DNA of 64,000 bases. It comes from Sinorhizobium sp. BG8 (GTDB lineage Bacteria; Pseudomonadota; Alphaproteobacteria; Rhizobiales; Rhizobiaceae). Under the pieces are notes generated by a model. That model was given only the letters and a program-made list of their open reading frames with translations, was not told the DNA's origin and ran no database searches. Shown in pieces: positions 8,919-17,602 of the stretch. The DNA lies in NCBI RefSeq assembly GCF_016864555.1, contig NZ_CP044012.1, positions 616,501 to 680,500 of the forward strand, given 5' to 3'. Made by a program: the position numbers and the translations under genes. Numbering within the stretch: position 1 is the stretch's first letter; the number at the start of each line of letters is the position of its first letter.

Positions 8919-10097
8919 ATGGACGCAATCCTCGTCGTCAACGCCGGCTCCTCCAGCCTCAAGTTCCAGATCTTCGGGATTACCGAGACAGGTCCGGTAC
9001 GCAGCATTCGCGGACAGATGGATGGCATCGGCACGCGCCCGCGCCTGGTCGCGAAAGCGGCGGACGGTGCGGTGCTGCTCGATCGGCACTATGCGCCGGA
9101 GGTCGTCCACGACCTGCCCATGGCGATTGCCGAAACCCGCACATGGCTGCAATCGCTGGGCGGCTTCGCGTTGAAGGCCATCGGCCACCGCGTCGTCCAC
9201 GGCGGCCCTGACTATGCGAAGCCGACCCTGATCGACCACGAGATCCTCGACCGGCTCTCCTCCTATCAGGAACTCGCTCCCCTGCATCAGCCCAACAACC
9301 TGGCGCCCATCCGCCTTGCCATGGAAATCAATCCCGATGTCCCGCAGGTCGCCTGTTTCGATACGGCGTTCCATCGCGGCCATGCCCAGCATACGGACTG
9401 CTATGCCCTCCCCTGGGCGTTTTACGAAGCCGGCGTTCGCCGCTACGGCTTCCATGGCCTCTCCTATGAGTATATCGCCGAACGAATGGTCGAAGTGGCA
9501 CCCGCGGTCGCCCGCGGACGTATCATCGTCGCCCACCTCGGCAGCGGCGCCTCGATGTGCGCGCTTCTCGAAGGACGCAGCCTTGAAACGACGATGGGGT
9601 TCACCGCACTCGACGGGCTGCCGATGGGCACACGGCCGGGCCAGATGGATCCCGGCGTCGTGCTCTATCTGATCGACCACAAAGGCATGAGCAGCGCTGA
9701 GGTCACCGACCTCCTCTATAGGTCTTCCGGCCTCAAGGGACTTTCCGGGCTCTCCAGCGACATGCGCGACCTGCTGTCCAGCGACGAACCGCATGCCGTT
9801 CTCGCCATCGATCACTTCATTCATCGCTGCGCGCTCAGCGCCGGCATGCTTGCAGCCGCGCTGGGAGGCCTGGATGCCTTCGTTTTCACAGCGGGTGTCG
9901 GAGAGAATTCCGCCCTGATCCGTGCCCGTATTGCCGAGCGGCTTCAATGGCTGGGCGCCGAACTCGATCCGGAGGCCAATGAGGCAGGCGCCACCCTGAT
10001 TTCCACTCCGGCGAGCCGCGTCGCGCTTTACGTCGTGCCGACGGACGAAGAGCTGATGATCGCCCGCCACACCCTTGCACTCATAAATGCGCTATGA
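8919..10097 (+). CDS. ackA: Acetate/propionate kinase
   Basis: 392 residues, the normal length. All ASKHA-family signatures are visible: [12 protein letters not shown] at the N terminus, CFDTAFH and [10 protein letters not shown], the phosphate-binding [26 protein letters not shown], and [16 protein letters not shown] near the C terminus. It makes ATP from acyl phosphate (or the reverse). It starts three bases after the phosphotransacetylase stop, so the two are surely co-expressed. Confidence 0.95.
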   Translation: MDAILVVNAGSSSLKFQIFGITETGPVRSIRGQMDGIGTRPRLVAKAADGAVLLDRHYAPEVVHDLPMAIAETRTWLQSLGGFALKAIGHRVVHGGPDYAKPTLIDHEILDRLSSYQELAPLHQPNNLAPIRLAMEINPDVPQVACFDTAFHRGHAQHTDCYALPWAFYEAGVRRYGFHGLSYEYIAERMVEVAPAVARGRIIVAHLGSGASMCALLEGRSLETTMGFTALDGLPMGTRPGQMDPGVVLYLIDHKGMSSAEVTDLLYRSSGLKGLSGLSSDMRDLLSSDEPHAVLAIDHFIHRCALSAGMLAAALGGLDAFVFTAGVGENSALIRARIAERLQWLGAELDPEANEAGATLISTPASRVALYVVPTDEELMIARHTLALINAL

Positions 10098-10124
10098 GGC
10101 GCCGTCTCACAGGAGAAGCATTCG

Positions 10125-10910
10125 ATGCCCATTCCCTTCGTCGATGCAAAGCTTCTCAAGGGGCGCAGGGGCCTGGTCGTCGGGATCGCCAATGATCGTT
10201 CCATAGCCTGGGGCTGCGCGCGGGCCTTTCGCGCCTTCGGCGCCGAGCTTGCGGTGACCTATCTCAACGACAAGGCAAAGCCCCATGTCGAGCCGCTCGC
10301 CAAGGAGTTGGAAGCGCCCATCTTCATGCCGATGGACATGTCGGTTCCGGGCCAGCTCGAAGCGGTATTTGAGCGCGTAACCGAGGAGTGGGGTGGGCTC
10401 GACTTCGTTGTCCACTCGATCGCCTTTTCCCCAAAGGACACCCTTGGCGGACGCGTCGTCGATGTGCCGCTCGACGGCTTCCTGAAAACGATGGAAATCT
10501 CCTGCTGGTCCTTCATCCGCATGGCTCATCTTGCCGAACCCCTGATGAAGAATGGCGGGACGCTGTTCACCATGACCTACTACGGCTCGCAGAAGGTCGT
10601 GGAGAACTACAATGTCATGGGCGTCGCGAAGGCAGCGCTCGAAAGCGCCGTGCGCTACCTTGCCGCGGAGCTCGGCCCGAAGGGCATCCGGGTCCATGCC
10701 ATCTCCCCCGGCGCACTGGCGACGCGCGCCGCCTCGGGCATTCCCGAGTTCGACGAGCTCCTCGAAAAGACGAAGCTGAAAGCGCCCGCGCGCGAGCTCG
10801 TCAGCATCGATGACGTGGGCATCGCGACCGCATTTCTTGCCCACGAATCGGCCCGCCTGATCACCGGCCAGGTGCTTTACGTCGACGGCGGCTACCACAT
10901 CGTTGACTGA
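10125..10910 (+). CDS. fabI: Enoyl-[acyl-carrier-protein] reductase, FabI type
   Basis: 261 residues of the FabI branch of short-chain dehydrogenases. The altered cofactor loop GIANDRSIAWG replaces the usual TGxxxGxG; HSIAFSPKD follows; the catalytic pair is Tyr-x6-Lys in YNVMGVAK, with an additional upstream Tyr in TYYGSQK. The C terminus (GQVLYVDGGYHI) is typical. It reduces enoyl-ACP with NAD(P)H. Located behind pta-ackA rather than in a fatty-acid operon, it may be a secondary FabI that serves as an electron sink or feeds acyl groups to the DUF3141 protein (inference). Confidence 0.93.
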   Translation: MPIPFVDAKLLKGRRGLVVGIANDRSIAWGCARAFRAFGAELAVTYLNDKAKPHVEPLAKELEAPIFMPMDMSVPGQLEAVFERVTEEWGGLDFVVHSIAFSPKDTLGGRVVDVPLDGFLKTMEISCWSFIRMAHLAEPLMKNGGTLFTMTYYGSQKVVENYNVMGVAKAALESAVRYLAAELGPKGIRVHAISPGALATRAASGIPEFDELLEKTKLKAPARELVSIDDVGIATAFLAHESARLITGQVLYVDGGYHIVD

Positions 10911-11345
10911 TCAAGGATGCTCCGTCCCACCCGATGGGCTAAGCCTGACGTGACGGGAACCCTCCTCAAATCGCCCCTGGTCCGGCTGCGGCACCTACCT
11001 GCGGCGACGTGTCTCACATTCCTCGGATGAGATGGACACCGCTTCGGTGCCCCCGGGAAAAGACCTGCGTGAAAACAACGACCTGTAGCAGGCGGCGTGC
11101 CATCCCCGAAGCTCTGCGCCAAAGGTCCGCAAATGCTCAAATTTCAGCATTCCGTTGCGTAAACCGGCCCGATTTCGCAATCTAGAGGCCTTCCCACACC
11201 CCCTAAATCTAGGGGTCCAAAGTTTAGGGATGCGACACGCCTTGCCGCGTCGTCCAAACTAAGGGCTCCAGCTTCCAGGCTTGAGAGGGGCCACTCCGGG
11301 CTCCCCATGACCGCCTGAGGCAAGACAAAAAAGTAGGAGCTGGCC
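10911..11345. other. Intergenic region upstream of the RTX glycanase
   Basis: 435 bases with no supportable gene. Its right half carries a cluster of CCTAAA/TTTAGG-type repeats (separate entry) close to the glycanase start, suggesting a regulated promoter. AGGAG at 11335-11339 is the ribosome site for the TTG start at 11346. The left half shows nothing I can name. Confidence 0.4.
11200..11263 (+). promoter_or_regulatory. Operator-like cluster with CCCCTAAATCTAGGGG palindrome
   Basis: CCCCTA-AATC-TAGGGG at 11200-11215 is a perfect 6-bp inverted repeat. It is followed by CCAAAGTTTAGG at 11217-11228 and CCAAACTAAGG at 11253-11263, which look like degenerate copies. They lie 80-145 bases before the glycanase start. 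The symmetry is that of a dimeric regulator site (LuxR/NarL-type is one guess). No regulator gene lies next to it. Confidence 0.4.
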
Positions 11346-12740
11346 TTGTCCAAGTTCATTCAGAATGCCACTGGCGCATCCCTCTTTTACGGCGGCACAT
11401 CCACCGCATGGTTTTCGGCGACGCGCTCCGGCCCCACGCTATACGGCACAGCCGGCAATGACTCGATCTGGGGCGACGGCGCCGTGAACGTGACGATGCG
11501 CGGCGGCACGGGCGATGACATCTACTACATCTATTCCAGCATCAATCGTGCCGAGGAATCCGCCAATTCCGGCGTCGATACGATCAACACCTGGATGAGC
11601 TACACGCTTCCCACCAACTTCGAGAACCTGACCGTCACGGGCGACGGCCGCTTCGCCTTCGGCAACAGCGCCAACAACATCATCTCGGGTGCATCCGGTA
11701 GCCAGACGATCGACGGTCGTGGGGGCAACGACGTGCTGATCGGCGGCGGCGGCGTCGACACCTTCCTCTTCACGCGCGGCAATGGCAGCGACCTCATCAC
11801 CGACCTCAGCAGCAACGACACGATCCGCCTGAACGGATATGGATTGTCGTCTTTCGCGCAGGTTCTCAGCCAGTCGAAGCAGGAAGGCTCCAACGTCAGG
11901 CTGAACCTTGGCAACGGGGAGAGCCTTGTTCTCGCCAACAAGAAAATCGCCGACCTTAAGGCCGACCAGTTCGAGCTCTCCCTCGACCGCTCTGCCCTCC
12001 ACAAGACATTCGGAGACGATTTCAACTCGCTCTCGCTTCGCAAGGGCAACCAGGGCACTTGGGACGCCAAGTTCTGGTGGGCGCCCGAGAAGGGCAGCAC
12101 CATCGACGTCAACGGCGAACTTCAGTGGTACATCAATCCCAACTATGCGGGAACCAAGGCCGTCAATCCATTCTCCGTCCAGAACGGCGTGCTGACGATA
12201 ACGGCAGAGCAGACGCCAGCGTCGATCAAGGGACAGATTGACAACTTCAAGTACACTTCGGGTCTAATCAACACCTATTCCTCGTTTTCCCAGAAGTACG
12301 GCTACTTCGAGATGCGCGCCGACATGCCCACCGAACAAGGCGCATGGCCTGCCTTCTGGCTGCTTCCCGCCGACGGCTCATGGCCGCCGGAACTGGATGT
12401 GGTCGAAATGCGGGGCCAGGATCCGAACAGCGTTCTCACGACGGTCCACACCAAGGAGACCGGCACGCGCACGATGGAGTCGACCTCCGTCAAGGTTCCA
12501 AGCACGGACGGCTTCCATACCTACGGCGTTCTCTGGGGCAAGGACGAGATCGTGTGGTTTTTCGACGACGTGGCCGTTGCACACGCGGACACGCCGTCCG
12601 ACATGCACAAACCGATGTACATGCTCGCGAACCTCGCAGTCGGGGGCATGGCGGGCACGCCGACGAACGGCCTGAGCGGCGGATCGGATCTCAAGATCGA
12701 CTACATTCGCGCCTATTCGGTAGACGACTGGTACATGTAA
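11346..12740 (+). CDS. RTX-type family 16 endo-beta-glycanase, ExsH-like
   Basis: 464 residues with two parts. The N-terminal ~210 residues carry glycine/aspartate-rich calcium-binding repeats of the RTX kind (LYGTAGNDSIWGDG, MRGGTGDDIYY, IDGRGGNDVLIGGGG). The C-terminal half is a GH16 domain whose catalytic ELDVVE segment (Glu349 and Glu354) is intact. There is no N-terminal signal peptide, consistent with type I secretion. Length and architecture match S. meliloti ExsH, which trims succinoglycan outside the cell; the actual polymer target here is unknown. Translation starts at TTG behind AGGAG. No type I secretion genes are in the window, so export must rely on a transporter encoded elsewhere. 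Confidence 0.88.
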   Translation: MSKFIQNATGASLFYGGTSTAWFSATRSGPTLYGTAGNDSIWGDGAVNVTMRGGTGDDIYYIYSSINRAEESANSGVDTINTWMSYTLPTNFENLTVTGDGRFAFGNSANNIISGASGSQTIDGRGGNDVLIGGGGVDTFLFTRGNGSDLITDLSSNDTIRLNGYGLSSFAQVLSQSKQEGSNVRLNLGNGESLVLANKKIADLKADQFELSLDRSALHKTFGDDFNSLSLRKGNQGTWDAKFWWAPEKGSTIDVNGELQWYINPNYAGTKAVNPFSVQNGVLTITAEQTPASIKGQIDNFKYTSGLINTYSSFSQKYGYFEMRADMPTEQGAWPAFWLLPADGSWPPELDVVEMRGQDPNSVLTTVHTKETGTRTMESTSVKVPSTDGFHTYGVLWGKDEIVWFFDDVAVAHADTPSDMHKPMYMLANLAVGGMAGTPTNGLSGGSDLKIDYIRAYSVDDWYM

Positions 12741-12749
12741 ACACGTCCC

Positions 12750-12770
12750 GGTCACACATTTCGTGTGGCC
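12750..12770 (+). terminator. Possible terminator hairpin after the glycanase gene
   Basis: GGTCACAC and GTGTGGCC pair with one G-U wobble around a 5-base loop, starting 10 bases after the stop codon. There is no T-tract behind it, so intrinsic termination is uncertain. Confidence 0.35.
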
Positions 12771-12974
12771 ACGGCATGGAGGGCCTGATGCACGCCTCGC
12801 AGGAGGGGAGAATCAGGCCACTATAGCGGCAACGTCTCGGTCAATTTCGGTCGGCCTGACGCCCTAATCCACGACAAAATGCACTTGGCAAAGAACCGGC
12901 TTTGTCAACCGCCTCTTCGCGGCATACGATGCGAAAGGGGAGGCATTCGTGCATCGTGGACAAGTGGGGTAGAC

Positions 12975-14693
12975 GTGCATCACCAAGTAGCTCTCGTTGC
13001 AACGGTTGCAATAAGCTTCGTGCTTGCCGCGGTCTTCGGCTATCTCGCCGATCGTCTGCGCCTTCCCGCCCTGGTCGGCTATCTGGTCGCCGGGATTGTG
13101 ATCGGGCCGTTCACCTTCGGCTACGCCGCTGACAGCGCGCTGGCCTCCCAGCTCGCCGAAATCGGCGTGATCCTGCTGATGTTCGGTGTCGGGTTGCATT
13201 TCTCGACCTCCGATCTGATGGCCGTTCGGGGCGTTGCCCTCCCGGGGGCAGTGTTTCAGATCGTTCTGGCGACATTGCTCGGCATCGGCCTCTGCCACCT
13301 GTGGGGCTGGAAGCCTGAGGCCGGACTGGTATTCGGCCTGAGCCTCTCGATCGCCAGCACGGTCGTGCTGCTGAAGGCGTTGGGTGAACGCAACCTGATC
13401 GCCTCCGCCAATGGTCGCGTGGCCATGGGCTGGCTCATCGTCGAGGACTTGGCGATGGTCCTCGCCCTCGTGCTCCTGCCCAGCATTGCAAGTCTCTCCG
13501 GAGGTGGCGCCGCTTCCGCGGCCGCGCACGGTCCGGCTGCGGGCGGAGTTTGGCAGGTAGCCATCGCAATCGCGCTGACGCTCGTCAAGGTGGGAGGTTT
13601 CGCGCTGCTCGCCGTAGCCCTTGGCCCGAGGCTTGTTCCGCAACTCCTGACGCTCGTGGCCCGCACCGGTTCGCGCGAGCTGTTCACCCTCACGGTTCTC
13701 GCAATCGCGCTTGGCATCGCGTTCGGCTCGGCAATCGTGTTCGGCGTGTCGTTTGCGCTGGGAGCTTTCTTTGCAGGCGTCGTGATGAGCGAGTCGCACC
13801 TCAGCCACAGGGCCGCGGCCGATTCCCTTCCCCTGCAGAATGCCTTTTCCGTGTTGTTTTTCGTATCGGTCGGCATGCTGTTCGACCCCTCCATCCTGAT
13901 CCGCGAGCCCATCGCCGTCGTGGCCGTCCTGGCCCTCATCACCTGTGGGAAGTCGCTGATCGCGCTATGCCTCGTGCTTCTCCTGAGATACCCCCTGGGC
14001 ATGGGGCTAACGGTTGCCGCCGGCCTCGGCCAGATCGGCGAGTTTTCCTTCGTGCTGGCGGGCCTCGGGATCTCTCTCGGGATTTTGCCGCAGGAAGGCT
14101 ACGATCTGATCCTGGGAGGAGCCATTCTTTCGATCGCCCTCAATCCCCTCCTTTTCGAGATTGCCGAGTGGGCCAAGAAGAAGATCCGCAGCAGATGGCC
14201 CTCATCCATGCGGCTGGGCGCCACAAATCTCGCCGCCCTGCAACAAAGGCTGGAGGTCATCAATGCACGCAACGAGGAAAGGGAAGAGCGCCAGCAGTTG
14301 AAGAAGCAGCAGCTCGTCAAGACCTTCCCGCTGTTTTCCGGGATCGATGACCACGCCCTCGATCAATTGCTCCTGCTGTTTCAACCGATGTCGGCGTCGC
14401 CAGGTGACCGCATAGTCCGCGTCGGTGAGAGGGGTGACGCGATGTACTTCGTGGCATCCGGAGCCGTGGAAGTGCTCCTCGAAAAGGGCACCATACGTCT
14501 CGAGGCGGGATCCTTCTTTGGAGAAATGGCTCTCCTGACCGGGACCCCGCGCACAGCCGATGTCGTCGCCATCGACTTCTGCCAGTTGCTGAGACTGGAC
14601 CGGCGTGATTTCAATATCTTCATGTCGCATCACCCGCGCCTGCGCGCCGTCGTCAGCGACATGGCGCGGGATCGCCGGCAGATGAACCGGTGA
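12975..14693 (+). CDS. Kef-type cation:proton antiporter with C-terminal cyclic-nucleotide-binding domain
   Basis: 572 residues from GTG 12975; the longer open frame upstream lacks hydrophobic character. The first ~400 residues form a CPA2/KefB membrane domain of about twelve helices, with FGYLADRLRLPALVGYLVAG at the start and ILLMFGVGLHFS following. A charged linker (about 420-460) leads to a cNMP-binding beta-barrel with GERGDAMYFVASG and GSFFGEMALLTGTPRTADV, the phosphate-binding cassette. The usual KefB TrkA-N domain is absent and replaced by the cNMP module. It likely exchanges K+ or Na+ for protons under nucleotide control. Confidence 0.9.
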   Translation: MHHQVALVATVAISFVLAAVFGYLADRLRLPALVGYLVAGIVIGPFTFGYAADSALASQLAEIGVILLMFGVGLHFSTSDLMAVRGVALPGAVFQIVLATLLGIGLCHLWGWKPEAGLVFGLSLSIASTVVLLKALGERNLIASANGRVAMGWLIVEDLAMVLALVLLPSIASLSGGGAASAAAHGPAAGGVWQVAIAIALTLVKVGGFALLAVALGPRLVPQLLTLVARTGSRELFTLTVLAIALGIAFGSAIVFGVSFALGAFFAGVVMSESHLSHRAAADSLPLQNAFSVLFFVSVGMLFDPSILIREPIAVVAVLALITCGKSLIALCLVLLLRYPLGMGLTVAAGLGQIGEFSFVLAGLGISLGILPQEGYDLILGGAILSIALNPLLFEIAEWAKKKIRSRWPSSMRLGATNLAALQQRLEVINARNEEREERQQLKKQQLVKTFPLFSGIDDHALDQLLLLFQPMSASPGDRIVRVGERGDAMYFVASGAVEVLLEKGTIRLEAGSFFGEMALLTGTPRTADVVAIDFCQLLRLDRRDFNIFMSHHPRLRAVVSDMARDRRQMNR

Positions 14694-14925
14694 TATCTGT
14701 CCGCCGGATCCGATGTCTAGGCGACGGATCTGCGTGCATTCGTTTCTTGTTCTAGATGGGATGAAGGTTCAGACAGGAGATACCCGCTTCGAGCCTTGGA
14801 CGTGTTAAGGTCATCGTGTGCATGTGGAACTTGCAATTATTGCAGCCTGACATGTGGTTGCACATGGTTTGGTTTTTTGGTATTCCATAATATAGAATTC
14901 CAGACTTTTGGGGAGATTCGGTTCG
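14694..14925 (+). promoter_or_regulatory. Promoter region of the GntR regulator with several inverted repeats
   Basis: Three symmetric elements sit in the last 95 bases: TGCAAT-T-ATTGCA at 14832-14844, CATGTG-GTTG-CACATG at 14851-14866, and TGGTATTCCATAATAT at 14878-14893. The third also occurs, with one base changed, upstream of the catabolic operon (24935-24950). This strongly suggests autoregulation by the GntR protein. The first two could be sites of other regulators. Confidence 0.55.
14878..14893 (+). promoter_or_regulatory. Operator copy 1 for the GntR/FCD regulator
   Basis: TGGTATTCCATAATAT, 33 bases upstream of the regulator ATG. It differs at one of 16 positions from the site at 24935-24950. 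The core is a palindrome TGGTATnCCA-like, as expected of FCD-class GntR dimers. Confidence 0.6.
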
Positions 14926-15603
14926 ATGGCCTTGTCCGATCAGGAAATGCGCGTTTCACGCCCTGCAAAAACGCTTCGCGAGCTTGCGCACGACAAGATG
15001 CGTGGTGCCATTCTCGACATGCATTTCAAGGCTGGAGAGCGTCTCGTCGAGCGCGACCTTTGCGAACAGCTCGGCGTCAGCCGGACGATTGTGCGAGAGG
15101 TCCTAAGGCACCTGGAATCCGAGGGCCTGGTCTCGATCCTGCCCAATCGGGGCCCCATCGTTGCCCAGACGACACCGGAGGAAGCCCGGCAGATCTACGA
15201 GATCCGCGGCGTCCTGGAAGGCATCGCGGCGAAGGCCTGCGCAGATAAGAAAGACCTGGTCACCGCCGAACAACTGGAAGGCGTCCTGTCTGAGATCCGC
15301 AACGCCTATGCACGCGGCGACCTTCAACGGGTGCTCGCGGAGACGAGCGAATTCTACCGTATCCTCTTTGCCGCATCAGGACGGTCCGTTGCCTGGGGCA
15401 TCGTCAGCTCGATCACCGTCCGGATCAATCATCTGCGCTCCATGACCATCAAGACGCCCGGTCGAGACAAGGAAGGCCCGGCCCAGATGCAGTTGCTGAT
15501 CGACGCCATTCGCGCGGGCGACGGAAAGGCTGCGCAAGATGCCGCCGTCGGACATATCAGCAGCGCTTCGGCGATTGCCGCGAAATTGCTCTCCAAGGAA
15601 TAG
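14926..15603 (+). CDS. GntR family transcriptional regulator, FadR/FCD subfamily
   Basis: 225 residues from ATG 14926 (GGGGAG upstream; TTG 14908 would be an alternative). The N-terminal winged helix has LAHDKMRGAILDMHFKAGER and CEQLGVSRTIVREVLRHLE, the GntR signature. The rest is an all-helical FCD domain (EEARQIYEIRGVLEG and a late His-containing helix), which usually binds a small carboxylate and a metal. It is convergent with the operon at 15722-24905 and shares an operator with it, so I infer it represses that operon and itself until a pathway metabolite binds. Confidence 0.92.
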   Translation: MALSDQEMRVSRPAKTLRELAHDKMRGAILDMHFKAGERLVERDLCEQLGVSRTIVREVLRHLESEGLVSILPNRGPIVAQTTPEEARQIYEIRGVLEGIAAKACADKKDLVTAEQLEGVLSEIRNAYARGDLQRVLAETSEFYRILFAASGRSVAWGIVSSITVRINHLRSMTIKTPGRDKEGPAQMQLLIDAIRAGDGKAAQDAAVGHISSASAIAAKLLSKE

Positions 15604-15721
15604 GATGTTTCCCTTGCGGATGCGTGCCGCAGGGTCACGCCTCTGCTCTTCTTTTGCGCGTGCGACGCGGGGGTCGCCTCGCACGCTCCATCCGATTGAT
15701 TTCCTCCTTTGCAAGAATACT

Positions 15722-16804
15722 CTAGCAGAAGACCTGTGCGGTCGCCGGGTCGAACTCGAGATGAACGCGCGAGCCACGGCCGAGCCCTGAGATCGCCGCA
15801 TGGCCGAAAGGCAGGCGCACTGCGAGCGCCTCTCCGGCGGCCGTTTCAGCGGCGACATGGACATTGTTTCCAAGGAAGGTGATGTCGTTCACCATCGCGT
15901 GGAAACCTGTACCAGTGCTGCCGACACCCTGAGAGAGACGGATGCGCTCGGGCCTCAGCATGAGAGCTGCCTTGTTGCCGGGGGCTGCCTGTCCGTGCAT
16001 CGGAATGCGATCGAAGACGATATCGCCGCCGAGAGAAACCGTCGCCTTTCCATCGGCGACAGACAGGAGATCGCAGGTGATGAAATCACTGTCGCCGATG
16101 AACTCGGCCACGAAGCGGGTCGCGGGGCTCGCATAGAGTTCAGGTCCGGTTCCGATCTGGTCGATCACGCCCTTCGAGAAGACGGCGATCCTGTCGGAGA
16201 GACGCAAGGCCTCCTCCTGGTCATGGGTGACGTAGAGAATAGTGACCTCGGTCTGCTGGTGGATGCGCCGGATCTCGAACTGGATTTCCTCGCGCAGCTT
16301 CTTGTCGAGTGCCGAGAGGGGTTCATCCATCAGGAGGACCGGCGGATCGTAGGCCAGCGCCCTTGCGAGCGCGACGCGCTGCTGCTGCCCGCCGGACATC
16401 TCCGCCGGCTTTCGATCCTCGAAGCCTTCCAGCCGAACGAGGCGAAGCATTTCCCTGACGCGTTCCGTGATCTCCGCCTTCGGTCGCCGGCGAACCTTGA
16501 GGGGGAAGGCAATGTTCTCTCCCACCGACAGATGCGGGAACAGCGTATAGCGCTGGAACACCATGCCGATGTTGCGCTTGTGCGAGGGCGTCGACAGCAG
16601 GCTCTCGCCGTTCAGCAGCATATCTCCCGTGGTCGGCTGCTCGAAACCGGCCAGGATATAGAGCGTCGTGCTTTTGCCGGAGCCGGACGGACCAAGGAAA
16701 GTCATGAACTCTCCGCGCTCTACGTCGAGATTGACATCGTGGACGGCGACCACCGGTCCGTACTGCTTGCGGATACCACGGATCTGGAGGAAGGGAGCGC
16801 TCAT
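15722..16804 (-). CDS. ABC transporter ATP-binding protein (spermidine/putrescine PotA type)
   Basis: 360 residues. Walker A is GPSGSGKST, Q-loop FQRYTLFPHLSV, signature MSGGQQQRVALARAL, Walker B VLLMDEPLSALD and H-loop YVTHDQEEA. The C-terminal ~120 residues form a TOBE/MOP-like regulatory domain (LRPERIRLS). I used the ATG at 16804; the open frame upstream merely runs antisense-free through the permease gene. It powers the importer formed by the next two permeases and the binding protein, and is the promoter-distal gene of the catabolic operon. Confidence 0.93.
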   Translation of the reverse strand: MSAPFLQIRGIRKQYGPVVAVHDVNLDVERGEFMTFLGPSGSGKSTTLYILAGFEQPTTGDMLLNGESLLSTPSHKRNIGMVFQRYTLFPHLSVGENIAFPLKVRRRPKAEITERVREMLRLVRLEGFEDRKPAEMSGGQQQRVALARALAYDPPVLLMDEPLSALDKKLREEIQFEIRRIHQQTEVTILYVTHDQEEALRLSDRIAVFSKGVIDQIGTGPELYASPATRFVAEFIGDSDFITCDLLSVADGKATVSLGGDIVFDRIPMHGQAAPGNKAALMLRPERIRLSQGVGSTGTGFHAMVNDITFLGNNVHVAAETAAGEALAVRLPFGHAAISGLGRGSRVHLEFDPATAQVFC

Positions 16805-17601
16805 GATTTCATTCCTTTTCGCACGGCCGCGACGATAAGCATCAACAGGATGGTGACGGCGATGAGGAGCGTTGACGCCGCAGCTATCACCGGCGTCAGG
16901 TCCTGCCGCAGCGTCGACCAGATTTTGACGGGAAGGGTCTGAAGTGTCGGGCTCGCCATGAAGATGGCCAGCACGACCTCGTCCCACGAGGTGAGAAACG
17001 AAAAAATCGCCGCCGAAAACAGACCATGGCTGATCGAAGGCAGCGTAATGCGGATCTTCGCCTCGAGCGGGCTTGCGCCGCACAGCACCGCAGCATTTTC
17101 GATAGAGCGATCGAACCCTTCCAGCGCGCTGGTGAGCGCCAGAATGGAGAACGGCAGTGCGACGATCAGATGCGCGATGACGAAACCCGTCGTCGTGCCG
17201 TTGAGTCCGACCCTCAGGAAGAAGGCATAGAGCGCGACCGCAAGCACCACGACCGGCAGGATCATTGGCGTCATGAACAGCGCGCGCAGGGCATCCCGCC
17301 CCAAGAAGCGACCGCGTACGAGACCGAAGGACGCCACCAGACCGATCAGGACGGACAACACCGTCACCATCATGGCAATGCGGAAGCTGGTCCATGCCGC
17401 CTCAAGCCAGCGCGGGTCGGCGAAGAAGTCGGCATACCATTTGAGCGTCCAGCCGGGGGGCGGAAAGATAAGCCATTGCGAGGAGCCGAACGACAGCGCC
17501 GCGATAAAAAGGATCGGGAGGATCAGGAACGCGGCAGTCAGGAAGGTGACGACAAGCAGCAGCCACTTCCAGCTGCCGAGACTGTGAAAGTTCAGTAGCA
17601 T
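16801..17601 (-). CDS. ABC transporter permease (PotC type)
   Basis: 266 residues with six predicted membrane helices and the EAA-loop region (ENAAVLCGASPLEAKIRITLP). It begins with an N-terminal transmembrane segment WLLLVVTFLTAAFLILP. It overlaps the ATPase start by ATGA and follows the other permease by one base, so the transporter is translationally coupled. The Pot family imports polyamines, but related systems carry many cationic or polar organics; the substrate here is not determinable. Confidence 0.92.
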   Translation of the reverse strand: MLLNFHSLGSWKWLLLVVTFLTAAFLILPILFIAALSFGSSQWLIFPPPGWTLKWYADFFADPRWLEAAWTSFRIAMMVTVLSVLIGLVASFGLVRGRFLGRDALRALFMTPMILPVVVLAVALYAFFLRVGLNGTTTGFVIAHLIVALPFSILALTSALEGFDRSIENAAVLCGASPLEAKIRITLPSISHGLFSAAIFSFLTSWDEVVLAIFMASPTLQTLPVKIWSTLRQDLTPVIAAASTLLIAVTILLMLIVAAVRKGMKS

Positions 17602-17602
17602 A

